A stretch of DNA of 64,000 nucleotides, from positions 4,340,001 to 4,404,000 of the forward strand of contig NZ_CP107852.1 in assembly GCF_036346875.1 (NCBI RefSeq). The letters are read 5' to 3'. Below, piece after piece: positions 36,615 through 44,064 of the stretch. The translations under genes were made by a program, and so were the position numbers. The notes under the pieces are model-generated. The model was not told the DNA's origin and did no database searches. It saw only the letters and a program-made list of their open reading frames with translations. Source of the DNA: Nocardia sp. NBC_00508 (GTDB lineage: Bacteria > Actinomycetota > Actinomycetes > Mycobacteriales > Mycobacteriaceae). Position 1 is the first letter of the stretch; each line of letters starts with the position of its first letter.

Positions 36615-37376
36615 GTGATCGTCGCGCTCATCGACTCGGGTCTGGGGTTGCTCCCCACCTCCGCTTGGCTGCGTAAGTTGCGGCCGGATGTGGATCTGCT
36701 CCTGCAGTTGGACCCCGACGGCGCGCCGTGGGGGCCGAAGCCGGAGGACTGGGTGGTCGAGCGGGTGGTGGACGCCGCGCGGACATCCCTCCGATCGGGC
36801 GCCGAGGTGATCGTCCTGCCGTGCAACACCGCCAGCGTCACGGCGCTGGAGCACGTCCGTGCGGAAGTCGGGCCCGATGTTCCGGTGATCGGCACCGTGC
36901 CCGCGATCAAGCCCGCGGCCGCCGTGTGCCGCTCGGTGGCGGTCTGGGCCACCGCCGCGACCACGGCGAGCCGGTACCAGGCCGATCTGATTGCGAAGTT
37001 CGGCGGCGATGCCGAGGTGATCGGCGTCGCATGCCACGGGCTGGCGGACGCGATCGATCGTGGCGACTTGGCGGCCGCCCACGCCGCGATCGCCGGCGCC
37101 GCCGCGCGGACTCCGGCGGGCGTGGCGGGCGTGGTGCTCGGCTGCACGCACTATCCGCTGGTGACCGACGCGATCGTGGCCGCGCTCCCGGACGGTGTGC
37201 GCCTCTTCGACAGTGCGCAAGCCGTTGCCGCGCAGACCATTCGGCGCATCGAGGCCCTTGGCCGCCCGAGCGCCGGGAATGGCGAGGTCCGGGTGCTGAA
37301 CAGCGGCAGGCCCGGCGCGCTGCCCGCCAGCGCGGCGGCTTTCGAATCGGGCCGCATTCTGGGCGCGCGGAACTGA
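36615..37376 (+). CDS. Aspartate/glutamate racemase-family protein (MurI-like)
   Basis: Racemase of 253 residues in the glutamate/aspartate racemase family. Both catalytic Cys residues are present, in VLPCNTASV and LGCTHYPL. The N-terminal VALIDSGLGLLP corresponds to the FDSGVGG motif of MurI but differs from it, so this is probably a paralogue and not the essential cell-wall MurI. It may racemise glutamate, aspartate or a related acid. The start is GTG at 36615. A short repeat fragment ends 20 bases upstream. The AlkD-like gene follows 32 bases downstream and may be in the same operon. Confidence 0.82.
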   Translation: MIVALIDSGLGLLPTSAWLRKLRPDVDLLLQLDPDGAPWGPKPEDWVVERVVDAARTSLRSGAEVIVLPCNTASVTALEHVRAEVGPDVPVIGTVPAIKPAAAVCRSVAVWATAATTASRYQADLIAKFGGDAEVIGVACHGLADAIDRGDLAAAHAAIAGAAARTPAGVAGVVLGCTHYPLVTDAIVAALPDGVRLFDSAQAVAAQTIRRIEALGRPSAGNGEVRVLNSGRPGALPASAAAFESGRILGARN

Positions 37377-37408
37377 ACGTCCGGCGCGACGGAACGAAGG
37401 GTTGTTCG

Positions 37409-38149
37409 ATGACCGAGGTGGCGGTGAGCGCGGCGGACGTGCAGGCGGCGCTGCGGGCGCTCGCGAACCCTGCCGATGCGGTGCACTTGCGGCGGTTCTT
37501 CAAGACCGGGCCGGGAGAGTACGGCGAGGGTGACGTGTTCATCGGCGTCCGGGTGCCCGCGAGCCGAGGCGTCGCGAAACGCTTCGCGGGGCTTGCGCTC
37601 GACGAGATCGATCGGCTGCTCGACAGCGCTGTGCACGAAGACCGCTTCGCCGGGCTGGTCATTCTGAACGCGCGATTCGCCGCGGCGTCCAAGCCGCGCG
37701 TTTTCGACGAAGCTGCCCGCACCGCCATGGTGGAGCTCTACCTGGCCGCCGTACTCCGCGGCCGGGTGAACAACTGGGATCTCGTCGACGTGTCGGCCGA
37801 GAACATCGTCGGTCCGTGGCTGCTCGACAAACCCCGCGATCTGTTGTTCGAACTGGCACAGGCTGATTCGCTGTGGGAGCGGCGGGTGGCCTTGCTCGCC
37901 ACGTTCGCGTTCATCAAGGCGGGCGACGCCTCGACCACATTCGCGCTGAGCGAACTATTGCTCGCTGACCGGCGCGACCTGATCCAGAAGGCGCTGGGCT
38001 GGATGCTGCGCGAAATCGGCAAGCGCATCGGCCGAGCTCTGCTGACGGGCTTCCTCGACCGTCACGCCACGGCCATGGGGCGTACCGCGTTGAGTTACGC
38101 GACCGAGCATCTGCCGCCCGAACTCCGCGCCGAGTACCGCGCTCGATAG
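37409..38149 (+). CDS. DNA alkylation repair protein, AlkD-like
   Basis: HEAT-repeat protein of 246 residues in the AlkD family. The signature FFKTGPGEYGEGDVFIGVRV lies near residue 31, with the conserved W/D pair region RVNNWDLVDVS and LWERRVALLATFAFI further on. AlkD proteins are DNA glycosylases that remove bulky or cationic N3/N7-alkylated purines without base flipping. The key acidic residue of the family (Asp in NNWDLVD) is present. It probably shares a transcript with the racemase-like gene just upstream. Confidence 0.86.
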   Translation: MTEVAVSAADVQAALRALANPADAVHLRRFFKTGPGEYGEGDVFIGVRVPASRGVAKRFAGLALDEIDRLLDSAVHEDRFAGLVILNARFAAASKPRVFDEAARTAMVELYLAAVLRGRVNNWDLVDVSAENIVGPWLLDKPRDLLFELAQADSLWERRVALLATFAFIKAGDASTTFALSELLLADRRDLIQKALGWMLREIGKRIGRALLTGFLDRHATAMGRTALSYATEHLPPELRAEYRAR

Positions 38150-38206
38150 CTCAGCCGAGCAAGCGTGGTCCATCCCCGGCGAATACGGGGTCGGGCGCCG
38201 CGCCGC

Positions 38207-39262
38207 TCAGAATTGGATCTTCAGGTGATCGGTCACCGGGTGCGCCTGGCAGCCGAGGATATAGCCGTTCTCGATGTCTTCGGGATCGAGGATCTCGGCA
38301 TTGTCCATCTCGACCTTGCCCTCCAGAACCGTGCACGCGCACGACCCGCATTCGCCTTCTTGGCAGGAATACGGCACGTCCAGGCCCTTGGCCAGCATGA
38401 TGTCCACCAGCGTCTGCTTGCGCGGCCACTTCAGCTCGTGCACCTCGCCGTCGAGTTCCACCTGGACGGTCGCCGCGTCGGCGGCCTCCTCATCGGACAC
38501 CTCGACCGGCGCCTGGTCGGCGAAGGGGTCTCCGGCAAGGGAATTGAACACCTCCGCGTGCGTGCGCGTCCGCGGCACGCCCAGCTGCGCGAGTGCGTCG
38601 TGCACCCGGTCCATGAACGGCTTCGGCCCACACATGAACGCGTCGTAGCCGCGATACGGCGCGACGAGGGTGGCCAGCCCATCGGCTGTCGGCAACCCCT
38701 GCAGGTACTCCAGCCAGTGGATCACGGTGAGCCGCTGCGGGTGCTTGTCCGCCAGTTCGCGCAGCTCACCGGCGAAGATCACCGATTCGTGGTCGCGGTT
38801 GGCGTAGACGAGCACGATGCGGCCCGTGCCGCGCGCCAGCGCCGATTTCAGGATGGACATCACCGGTGTGATGCCGCTGCCCGCGCCGAACAGCAGCAGA
38901 TCGTCGTCCAGATCATCGGGCGTGAAGACGCCCGAGGGCGGCAGCACTTCGATCCGGTCGCCCGCTTTCACGTTGTCGCACACCCAGTTCGACCCATAGC
39001 CGCCCTCGGTCCGCTTGACGGTGACCTTCGGGCGGTCGTCGGTGTACGGCGAGCTGGCCAGCGAATAGCACCGGGCCACCGAGCCGGTCCGGTCGCTGGG
39101 GATGCGCAATGTGAGGAACTGCCCCGGCTGGTAGCGGAACTTCTCGGCCAGTTCGTCGGGGACGTCGAAGACCAGCGAGCAAGTGTCGGCGGTCTCGGCG
39201 ATCACCGCGGACACGCGCAGCACGACCGAGCGCGAGCCATGTGGAACCTCGACAGTGGTCAT
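38207..39262 (-). CDS. kshB: 3-ketosteroid 9-alpha-hydroxylase reductase KshB (PaaE-type)
   Basis: Electron-transfer protein of 351 residues: FAD domain (RCYSLASSP near residue 65), NAD domain (FGAGSGITPVMSIL, and FMCGPKPFM), and a C-terminal plant-type 2Fe-2S domain with PYSCQEGECGSCACTV and the fourth Cys in ILGCQAHP. It matches KshB of Rhodococcus and mycobacteria, which feeds electrons to KshA for 9-alpha-hydroxylation of steroid rings. A perfect KstR-type operator lies 46 bases upstream. The ATG at 39262 follows GAGAGGAC; a start 22 codons earlier would overlap the operator. kshA is not in the window. Confidence 0.87.
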   Translation of the reverse strand: MTTVEVPHGSRSVVLRVSAVIAETADTCSLVFDVPDELAEKFRYQPGQFLTLRIPSDRTGSVARCYSLASSPYTDDRPKVTVKRTEGGYGSNWVCDNVKAGDRIEVLPPSGVFTPDDLDDDLLLFGAGSGITPVMSILKSALARGTGRIVLVYANRDHESVIFAGELRELADKHPQRLTVIHWLEYLQGLPTADGLATLVAPYRGYDAFMCGPKPFMDRVHDALAQLGVPRTRTHAEVFNSLAGDPFADQAPVEVSDEEAADAATVQVELDGEVHELKWPRKQTLVDIMLAKGLDVPYSCQEGECGSCACTVLEGKVEMDNAEILDPEDIENGYILGCQAHPVTDHLKIQF

Positions 39263-39307
39263 GTCGTCCTCTCGAACCAGACGCGTGCGCCAGAGGGCGC
39301 CCAAAAC

Positions 39308-39321
39308 TAGAACGTGTTTCA
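39308..39321. promoter_or_regulatory. KstR-type operator upstream of kshB
   Basis: TAGAACGTGTTTCA is a full match to the published KstR consensus TNNAACNNGTTNNA. It sits 46 bases upstream of kshB, a known member of the KstR cholesterol regulon in related genera, and overlaps nothing but the space after the TetR stop. Confidence 0.82.
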
Positions 39322-39324
39322 GTT

Positions 39325-40044
39325 TCATCGTACGTCGGTGGTCGCCTGCCGGACAAGCTGGGCTTCCAGACCGGCGATCAGCACGTCCATGCCGAACTCG
39401 TAGGAGTACCGCCCGCGCAGGTCGCCGATATGCCGGGTGGCCCGCTCGACGACCGGGGGCAAGGTGACGTCGGCGGGTGCGGAGCGGTCCCTCGGGTTCA
39501 CCCGGCTACGGCCGAAGAGGTAGGTGTGGATGGTTGCGTAGGCGGCGAGCACGTTGCGGTCGTCGAACCCCGCGTCGGCCAGGATGTCCATGATCGCGGC
39601 GATCAGGTCCAGCTGTTTGCCGAGCATCTGCTCGATCAGGATGTCGCCGAGACCGGGGTGTTTGCGCAGCTTCTCGTCGATTTGGTCGACGAGGTCGCGC
39701 AGCCGGTGCTGCCACGCCCCGGCTTCGGGCGGTGGCGTACGGACTCCGGTGAGCGCCGCGCTGGCGACGAGGTCGAGCAACTCCCGCTTGTCGGCGACGT
39801 AATAGTACGGCGCCATCGGCGAGACACCGAGTTCGCGGGAAAGTCGTCGCATCGACAGCTTTTCCACGCCGTCCTCGCGGACCACTCGCAGTGCGGCCTC
39901 GACGATCTCGGACTCCGACAGTGTTTGATTCGTGGTGCTCCCGGGCCCTCCGTGATTACGCAAGCTTCCGCCTCCGGACCTGATGCCCGCACCACTGTGT
40001 GCTGCCGCCCCCGTTAGCCTGCATTCGTCCGACTCCCATGCCAC
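39325..40044 (-). CDS. TetR-family regulator (TetR_C-type), next to mycofactocin locus
   Basis: TetR regulator of 239 residues. The DNA-binding region has EIVEAALRVVREDGVEKLSM and LSRELGVSPMAPYYYVADKR, and the C-terminal domain is of the tetracycline-repressor type. It is divergent from mftA and lies before kshB. It is not the usual mycofactocin regulator MftR, whose helix-turn-helix and C-terminal region differ. The ATG at 40044 has AGAGGTGG upstream, but a TTG at 39963 preceded by GGAGG is nearly as good and would drop a low-complexity N terminus. It may control mftA, kshB or both. Confidence 0.85.
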   Translation of the reverse strand: MAWESDECRLTGAAAHSGAGIRSGGGSLRNHGGPGSTTNQTLSESEIVEAALRVVREDGVEKLSMRRLSRELGVSPMAPYYYVADKRELLDLVASAALTGVRTPPPEAGAWQHRLRDLVDQIDEKLRKHPGLGDILIEQMLGKQLDLIAAIMDILADAGFDDRNVLAAYATIHTYLFGRSRVNPRDRSAPADVTLPPVVERATRHIGDLRGRYSYEFGMDVLIAGLEAQLVRQATTDVR

Positions 40045-40221
40045 CTCTACCGCTGCGGGCGTATGTCGCCCGTCACATTCTGTTCAGCTGCTTGCCACCC
40101 GAAGTCTAGAGCGCCGCGTTCCGGCTCCGGTCGCCGCGCGTACGACTCGGCGTGCGTCGGGATCGGGTCGGTCGCCGGGACCGGCCGCGGACGGAATTCG
40201 TCCGGTCGCCCGCCGAATAGG

Positions 40222-40235
40222 TGAAACAGGTTCCA
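40222..40235. promoter_or_regulatory. KstR-like operator upstream of mftA
   Basis: TGAAACAGGTTCCA fits TNNAACNNGTTNNA at every fixed position. It lies 82 bases before mftA, in the promoter region between the TetR gene and mftA. KstR or the neighbouring TetR protein could bind. A separate near-palindrome, CGGACGGAATTCGTCCG, is at 40188-40204. Confidence 0.6.
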
Positions 40236-40317
40236 TTTTGTCAGCTGATGACGTTATCGTGTGAGCGCGGGCCGCACCGGGCGGCCCGGCGCACCGATCG
40301 TCCCCTCGGAGGTAGAC

Positions 40318-40467
40318 ATGCCGGAATACGGATCCATCGGACACACCGACACCGACAACACCGGCCGGGTGGAGACCGCCGCCGCACGGTCGGCCGAGGA
40401 GGCGCCGCTGGTCGAGGAGAGCCTCATCGAAGAGGTGTCCATCGACGGTATGTGCGGCGTCTACTGA
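40318..40467 (+). CDS. mftA: Mycofactocin precursor peptide MftA
   Basis: Precursor peptide of 49 residues. The leader contains the acidic motif APLVEESLIEEVS and the C terminus is the invariant IDGMCGVY. In the known pathway the C-terminal Val-Tyr is decarboxylated and cross-linked by MftC with MftB, released by MftE and oxidised by MftD to give the redox core of mycofactocin. GGAGG lies six bases before the ATG. The fused mftBC gene follows after 16 bases. A KstR-like operator lies upstream. Confidence 0.95.
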   Translation: MPEYGSIGHTDTDNTGRVETAAARSAEEAPLVEESLIEEVSIDGMCGVY

Positions 40468-40483
40468 CGGGCGGTCGACGACA

Positions 40484-42109
40484 ATGCTCGATCTCGATAC
40501 CCGCTGGCAGCTGCATCCGCGAGTGGCTCTGCGCCCGGAGCCGTTCGGCGCGCTGCTCTACCACTTCGGCACACGCAAACTCTCGTTCCTGAAGAGTCCG
40601 CGGATCGTCGAGATCGTGCGGTCACTGCCGGAGCACGGCTCGGCTCGTGCCGCCCTGCGTGCGGCGGGCGTGCCGGAGGAGAATGCCGCGCCGTACGTCG
40701 AAGCGCTGGAACAGCTGGCCGATTCGGACATGATCGTCGGTGCGCCGGCCTGCGTGCCGGAAGCGCCTACGGCGGTGAGCGAGCGTCAGGGGGTGAACCG
40801 AGGACGCGGCGCGTCAGCCGCGCACGAGGGAGCCCAGCGCCGGCGAGGCCCAGTCGCGAGCGCGGCTGTGGCGCCGTCGACGAGCGTGCCGTCGGATCGG
40901 GCGGTGCGTCTGGTCGACCGCTTCGAATCCGGTCTGGCCGCGCCCATCTGCCTGACCTGGGAACTCACCTACGCCTGCAATCTGTCCTGCGTGCACTGCC
41001 TGTCCTCCTCGGGCCGCAGGGACCCGAGGGAACTCAGCACCGAGCAGTGTAAGGCGCTGATCGACGAATTCGAGCGCATGGAGGTGTTCTACGTGAACAT
41101 CGGCGGCGGCGAGCCCACGGTGCGCCCGGATTTCTGGGAGCTGGTCGACTACGCGACCGCCCACCACGTGGGAGTGAAGTTCTCCACCAACGGGGTCCGG
41201 ATCACGCCCGAGATCGCGGCCCGGCTGGCGGCCAGCGACTACGTCGACGTGCAGGTGTCGCTGGACGGCGCCGACGCCGCGGTCAACGACGCCGTGCGCG
41301 GGCCCGGATCCTACGACATGGCCATTCGCGCGCTGGAAAACCTTGCGGCGGCAGGCTTTCGGGACGCGAAGTTGTCGGTGGTGGCGACCAGGCACAACAT
41401 CGGGCAGCTCGACCGGTTCCGGGCCATCGCCGACCGGTACGGCGCCACGCTGCGTCTGACCAGACTGCGGCCCTCGGGGCGTGGGGCGGACGTGTGGGAC
41501 GAACTACACCCGACGTCGGACCAGCAGCGCGTGCTCTACGACTGGCTGCTGCGCAACGGGGAGGGCGTGCTCACCGGCGACTCGTTCTTCCATTTGTCCG
41601 CGTTCGGTCAGGCGCTGCCGGGTCTGAACATGTGTGGGGCGGGCCGGGTGGTCTGCCTGGTCGACCCGGTCGGCGACGTCTACGCCTGTCCGTTCGCCAT
41701 CCACGACCGGTTCCGCGCGGGGAACGTGGTGACCGACGGGGGGTTCGGCGCCGTATGGCGGTCCGCGGAGTTGTTCACCGAGTTGCGCGAGCCCAGCGGC
41801 GGTGGCGCGTGCGCGTCGTGCAGTCACTACGACGCCTGCCGGGGCGGGTGTATGGCGGCGAAGTTCTTCACCGGACTCCCCGCCGACGGGCCGGACCCGG
41901 AGTGCGTCCAGGGCTACGGCGAGGCGGCGCTGGCCGACACCACGCGGATGATCCCGCGCTCCTCGGTCGACCATTCCCGCCGGGTGGCGCCCCGAGTGAG
42001 CGGGCGTGGGACGGGACCGGTCCCGCTGACCCTGAGCGCGACGCGCCCGGCCGCTTTCACGCCCGAACGCCGACCCGCGCGCGCCTGCGACGAGAGTCCG
42101 CTGGCGTGA
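40484..42109 (+). CDS. mftBC: MftB-MftC fusion: mycofactocin RRE chaperone joined to radical SAM maturase
   Basis: One reading frame of 541 residues covers two proteins that are normally separate. Residues 1-85 are MftB, the RiPP-recognition chaperone that holds the MftA leader (WQLHPRVALRPEPFGALLYH). Residues about 86-145 are an Ala/Arg/Pro-rich linker. Residues about 146-541 are MftC, with the radical SAM cluster motif CNLSCVHC (Cys165, Cys169, Cys172), GGGEPTVRPDFWEL and the C-terminal SPASM Cys region CASCSHYDACRGGC. No stop or frameshift separates them. An internal GTG just before the MftC part lacks a good ribosome-binding site, so a fused enzyme is expected. It would act on MftA encoded just upstream. 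Confidence 0.9.
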   Translation: MLDLDTRWQLHPRVALRPEPFGALLYHFGTRKLSFLKSPRIVEIVRSLPEHGSARAALRAAGVPEENAAPYVEALEQLADSDMIVGAPACVPEAPTAVSERQGVNRGRGASAAHEGAQRRRGPVASAAVAPSTSVPSDRAVRLVDRFESGLAAPICLTWELTYACNLSCVHCLSSSGRRDPRELSTEQCKALIDEFERMEVFYVNIGGGEPTVRPDFWELVDYATAHHVGVKFSTNGVRITPEIAARLAASDYVDVQVSLDGADAAVNDAVRGPGSYDMAIRALENLAAAGFRDAKLSVVATRHNIGQLDRFRAIADRYGATLRLTRLRPSGRGADVWDELHPTSDQQRVLYDWLLRNGEGVLTGDSFFHLSAFGQALPGLNMCGAGRVVCLVDPVGDVYACPFAIHDRFRAGNVVTDGGFGAVWRSAELFTELREPSGGGACASCSHYDACRGGCMAAKFFTGLPADGPDPECVQGYGEAALADTTRMIPRSSVDHSRRVAPRVSGRGTGPVPLTLSATRPAAFTPERRPARACDESPLA

Positions 42110-42304
42110 TGCCATGCAGTTTGCCAAACGCATGCTAAGGGCTGGGAATGGGTCGTTGTACGGTCCGCTACCGGGCAATAGCCACTATGTTGCCGGATGT
42201 TGGAGAAGTTGCCAAGGCGAATTGTCGGCATCACGTCCGGCGCACGGTGGTCCCGGTTGCGGCCCGGTTCCGCCCGGAAATCTGCCGATTTTTCCGGACT
42301 GTTG

Positions 42305-43738
42305 ATGCCCGCGCGCGAATCTCCGCCTAGCATGCCAGGAATGCGCCATGATCGCCTGCCCGATGGATTCGGGGTGCGGATCGATCCTCGGGTACGCGCA
42401 TACTCCGGAGGACGGGTTCTGATCGGCGGTTCGCCAGCCCGGTTGCTGCGGCTTGCCCCGGAGGCTGCCGAGATGATCGGCGACGGGTACCTCGAGGTGA
42501 CCGGCCCCAAGTCCGCCGTCGTTGCCAGACGGCTGCTCGACTCCGGCGTCGCCAATCCGCGTCCTCGCCTGCTGCCTTCGCCGGAGGACGTCACCGTCAT
42601 CGTGCCGCTGCACAACAACACCGAGGGATTGGCCCGGCTGCTCGCCGCGCTGCGCGGGCACAACGTCATCGTGGTGGACGATGGCTCCGACCAGCCGGTC
42701 CGCATACCGCGCAATCGCGGCACCCGCTGCCGGGTGACGGTGCTGCGGCACGACCGCAAGCAGGGGCCTGCCGCGGCACGCAACGCCGGTTTGCGGGCGG
42801 CGACAACCGACTTCGTCGCTTTCCTGGACTCCGACGTGGTGCCGCGCAGCGGCTGGCTGGAGGTGATGCTCGGCCATTTCAGCGACCCCGGGGTGGCGCT
42901 GGTCGCGCCGCGGATCGTCGCGCTCGATCCGGAGTCCAACGCACTGGCACGCTACGAGCACACCCGCTCCTCGCTCGATCTCGGCAGACGCGAGGCGGCG
43001 GTGCACTCGCGCGGGCTGGTGTCCTACGTCCCGAGCGCGGCGCTGCTGGTGCGCCGCAGGGCGCTGCTGGCCCAGGGTGGCTTCGACGAGTCGATGCACG
43101 TCGCCGAGGACGTCGACCTGTGCTGGCGGCTGGAACGGACGGGCTGGCGGCTGCGCTACGAGCCCGCGGCGCACGTGGCGCACGACCACAGGGTCTGCTT
43201 CCGCGCCTGGTTCGGCCGGAAGCTGTTCTACGGCACGGGGGCCGCGCCGCTGGGCGAGCGACACGCGGGGATGGTCTCGCCGCTCTCGGTGCCGTCCTGG
43301 ACCGTGCTGGCCGCGTTCCTGTTCGCCACCACTACCAAGTGGGGACTGCTCGGCGGGATCGTCACCCTGATCACCGCGCTGGCCCGTTTGCGGCGGGTTT
43401 TCGCCGAGCTGGACAATCCCACTCGGATCGCGGCGATCTATCTGGCCCGTGGCTTCTTCGCCGGACTGTGGCGCCTCGCCTCGGCCATGTGCAGGCACTA
43501 CTGGCCGATCACGCTGCTGGCGATGCTCGTGTCCCGGCGGATTCGCCGAATCGCCGTCACGATGGCCATCGCGGACGGCCTCGCCGACTGGTTCACCCAT
43601 CGCGACGCGGGCGGACTCGATCCCGTCCGATACGTGGCCTACAAGCGGATCGACGACATCGCCTACGGCACCGGCCTGTGGCTCGGCGCCTTCCGCGCCC
43701 GCAGCGTGGAATCGCTGAAACCCACCCCACCCCGCTGA
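42305..43738 (+). CDS. mftF: Mycofactocin glycosyltransferase MftF
   Basis: Family-2 glycosyltransferase of about 477 residues. The N-terminal RLPDGFGVRIDP and GGSPARLLRLAP are MftF-specific. The GT-A core runs from VTVIVPLHNN through VVDDGS and the metal motif FLDSDVV to AEDVDLCWRLE. The C-terminal third has membrane-associated hydrophobic helices. MftF adds a glucan chain to the mycofactocin core. The start is uncertain among ATGs at 42305, 42332 and 42341. It follows mftBC after about 195 non-coding bases, exactly where mftD and mftE sit in mycobacteria; both are absent here. Confidence 0.9.
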   Translation: MPARESPPSMPGMRHDRLPDGFGVRIDPRVRAYSGGRVLIGGSPARLLRLAPEAAEMIGDGYLEVTGPKSAVVARRLLDSGVANPRPRLLPSPEDVTVIVPLHNNTEGLARLLAALRGHNVIVVDDGSDQPVRIPRNRGTRCRVTVLRHDRKQGPAAARNAGLRAATTDFVAFLDSDVVPRSGWLEVMLGHFSDPGVALVAPRIVALDPESNALARYEHTRSSLDLGRREAAVHSRGLVSYVPSAALLVRRRALLAQGGFDESMHVAEDVDLCWRLERTGWRLRYEPAAHVAHDHRVCFRAWFGRKLFYGTGAAPLGERHAGMVSPLSVPSWTVLAAFLFATTTKWGLLGGIVTLITALARLRRVFAELDNPTRIAAIYLARGFFAGLWRLASAMCRHYWPITLLAMLVSRRIRRIAVTMAIADGLADWFTHRDAGGLDPVRYVAYKRIDDIAYGTGLWLGAFRARSVESLKPTPPR

Positions 43739-44064
43739 TCGAACCCAACCGTGCCCGCCCCGTCGCCCGCGCCGAGCCGAACTCTCGCCCGAGGCCGCGG
43801 TCATCACGCGGTCGTACGCGATCGGGGACGGGCGCACCTGGTCCAGGCGGTGAACGCGCAGCGAGGTATTCATGGCCTCTTGTGCTGCCGGGGCCTTGCC
43901 GATCGAAATATGGCTCGCAATTACTGATTTCGTGAGTACATGGGTAACTCACCGGGAACGCCCAGAACTCGAGCGGCGCCAACGCAGGACCTGAACGCAG
44001 ATCCGGTGGCACTGACTGGTACGGCCTGAATACCCGGAGAGGCGGTACAGAGAGGCGGACTAGC
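43739..44064. other. Gap between mftF and mftG, filled by a repeat copy
   Basis: About 325 bases with no gene. The second half is an interspersed repeat (43923-44045); the first half is unique and shows no coding signal. The repeat separates mftG from the rest of the mft locus and may give mftG its own promoter. Confidence 0.6.
43923..44045 (-). repeat. Interspersed repeat, copy E upstream of mftG
   Basis: Full copy of 123 bases in minus orientation, from ACTGATTTCGTGAG to GGAGAGGCGG, ending 19 bases before the mftG start. AGAGAGGCGG just after it may serve as the ribosome-binding site. Confidence 0.88.

Noticed and set aside
36615..37376. Naming the racemase murI
   Set aside because: Both Cys are present but the N-terminal motif departs from MurI and there is no cell-wall gene context, so a paralogue is more likely.
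39325..40044. Calling the TetR gene mftR
   Set aside because: Helix-turn-helix and ligand domain do not resemble MftR; only the position matches.
42114..42305. Small frame between mftBC and mftF as a remnant of mftD or mftE
   Set aside because: The translation shows no similarity to either protein.
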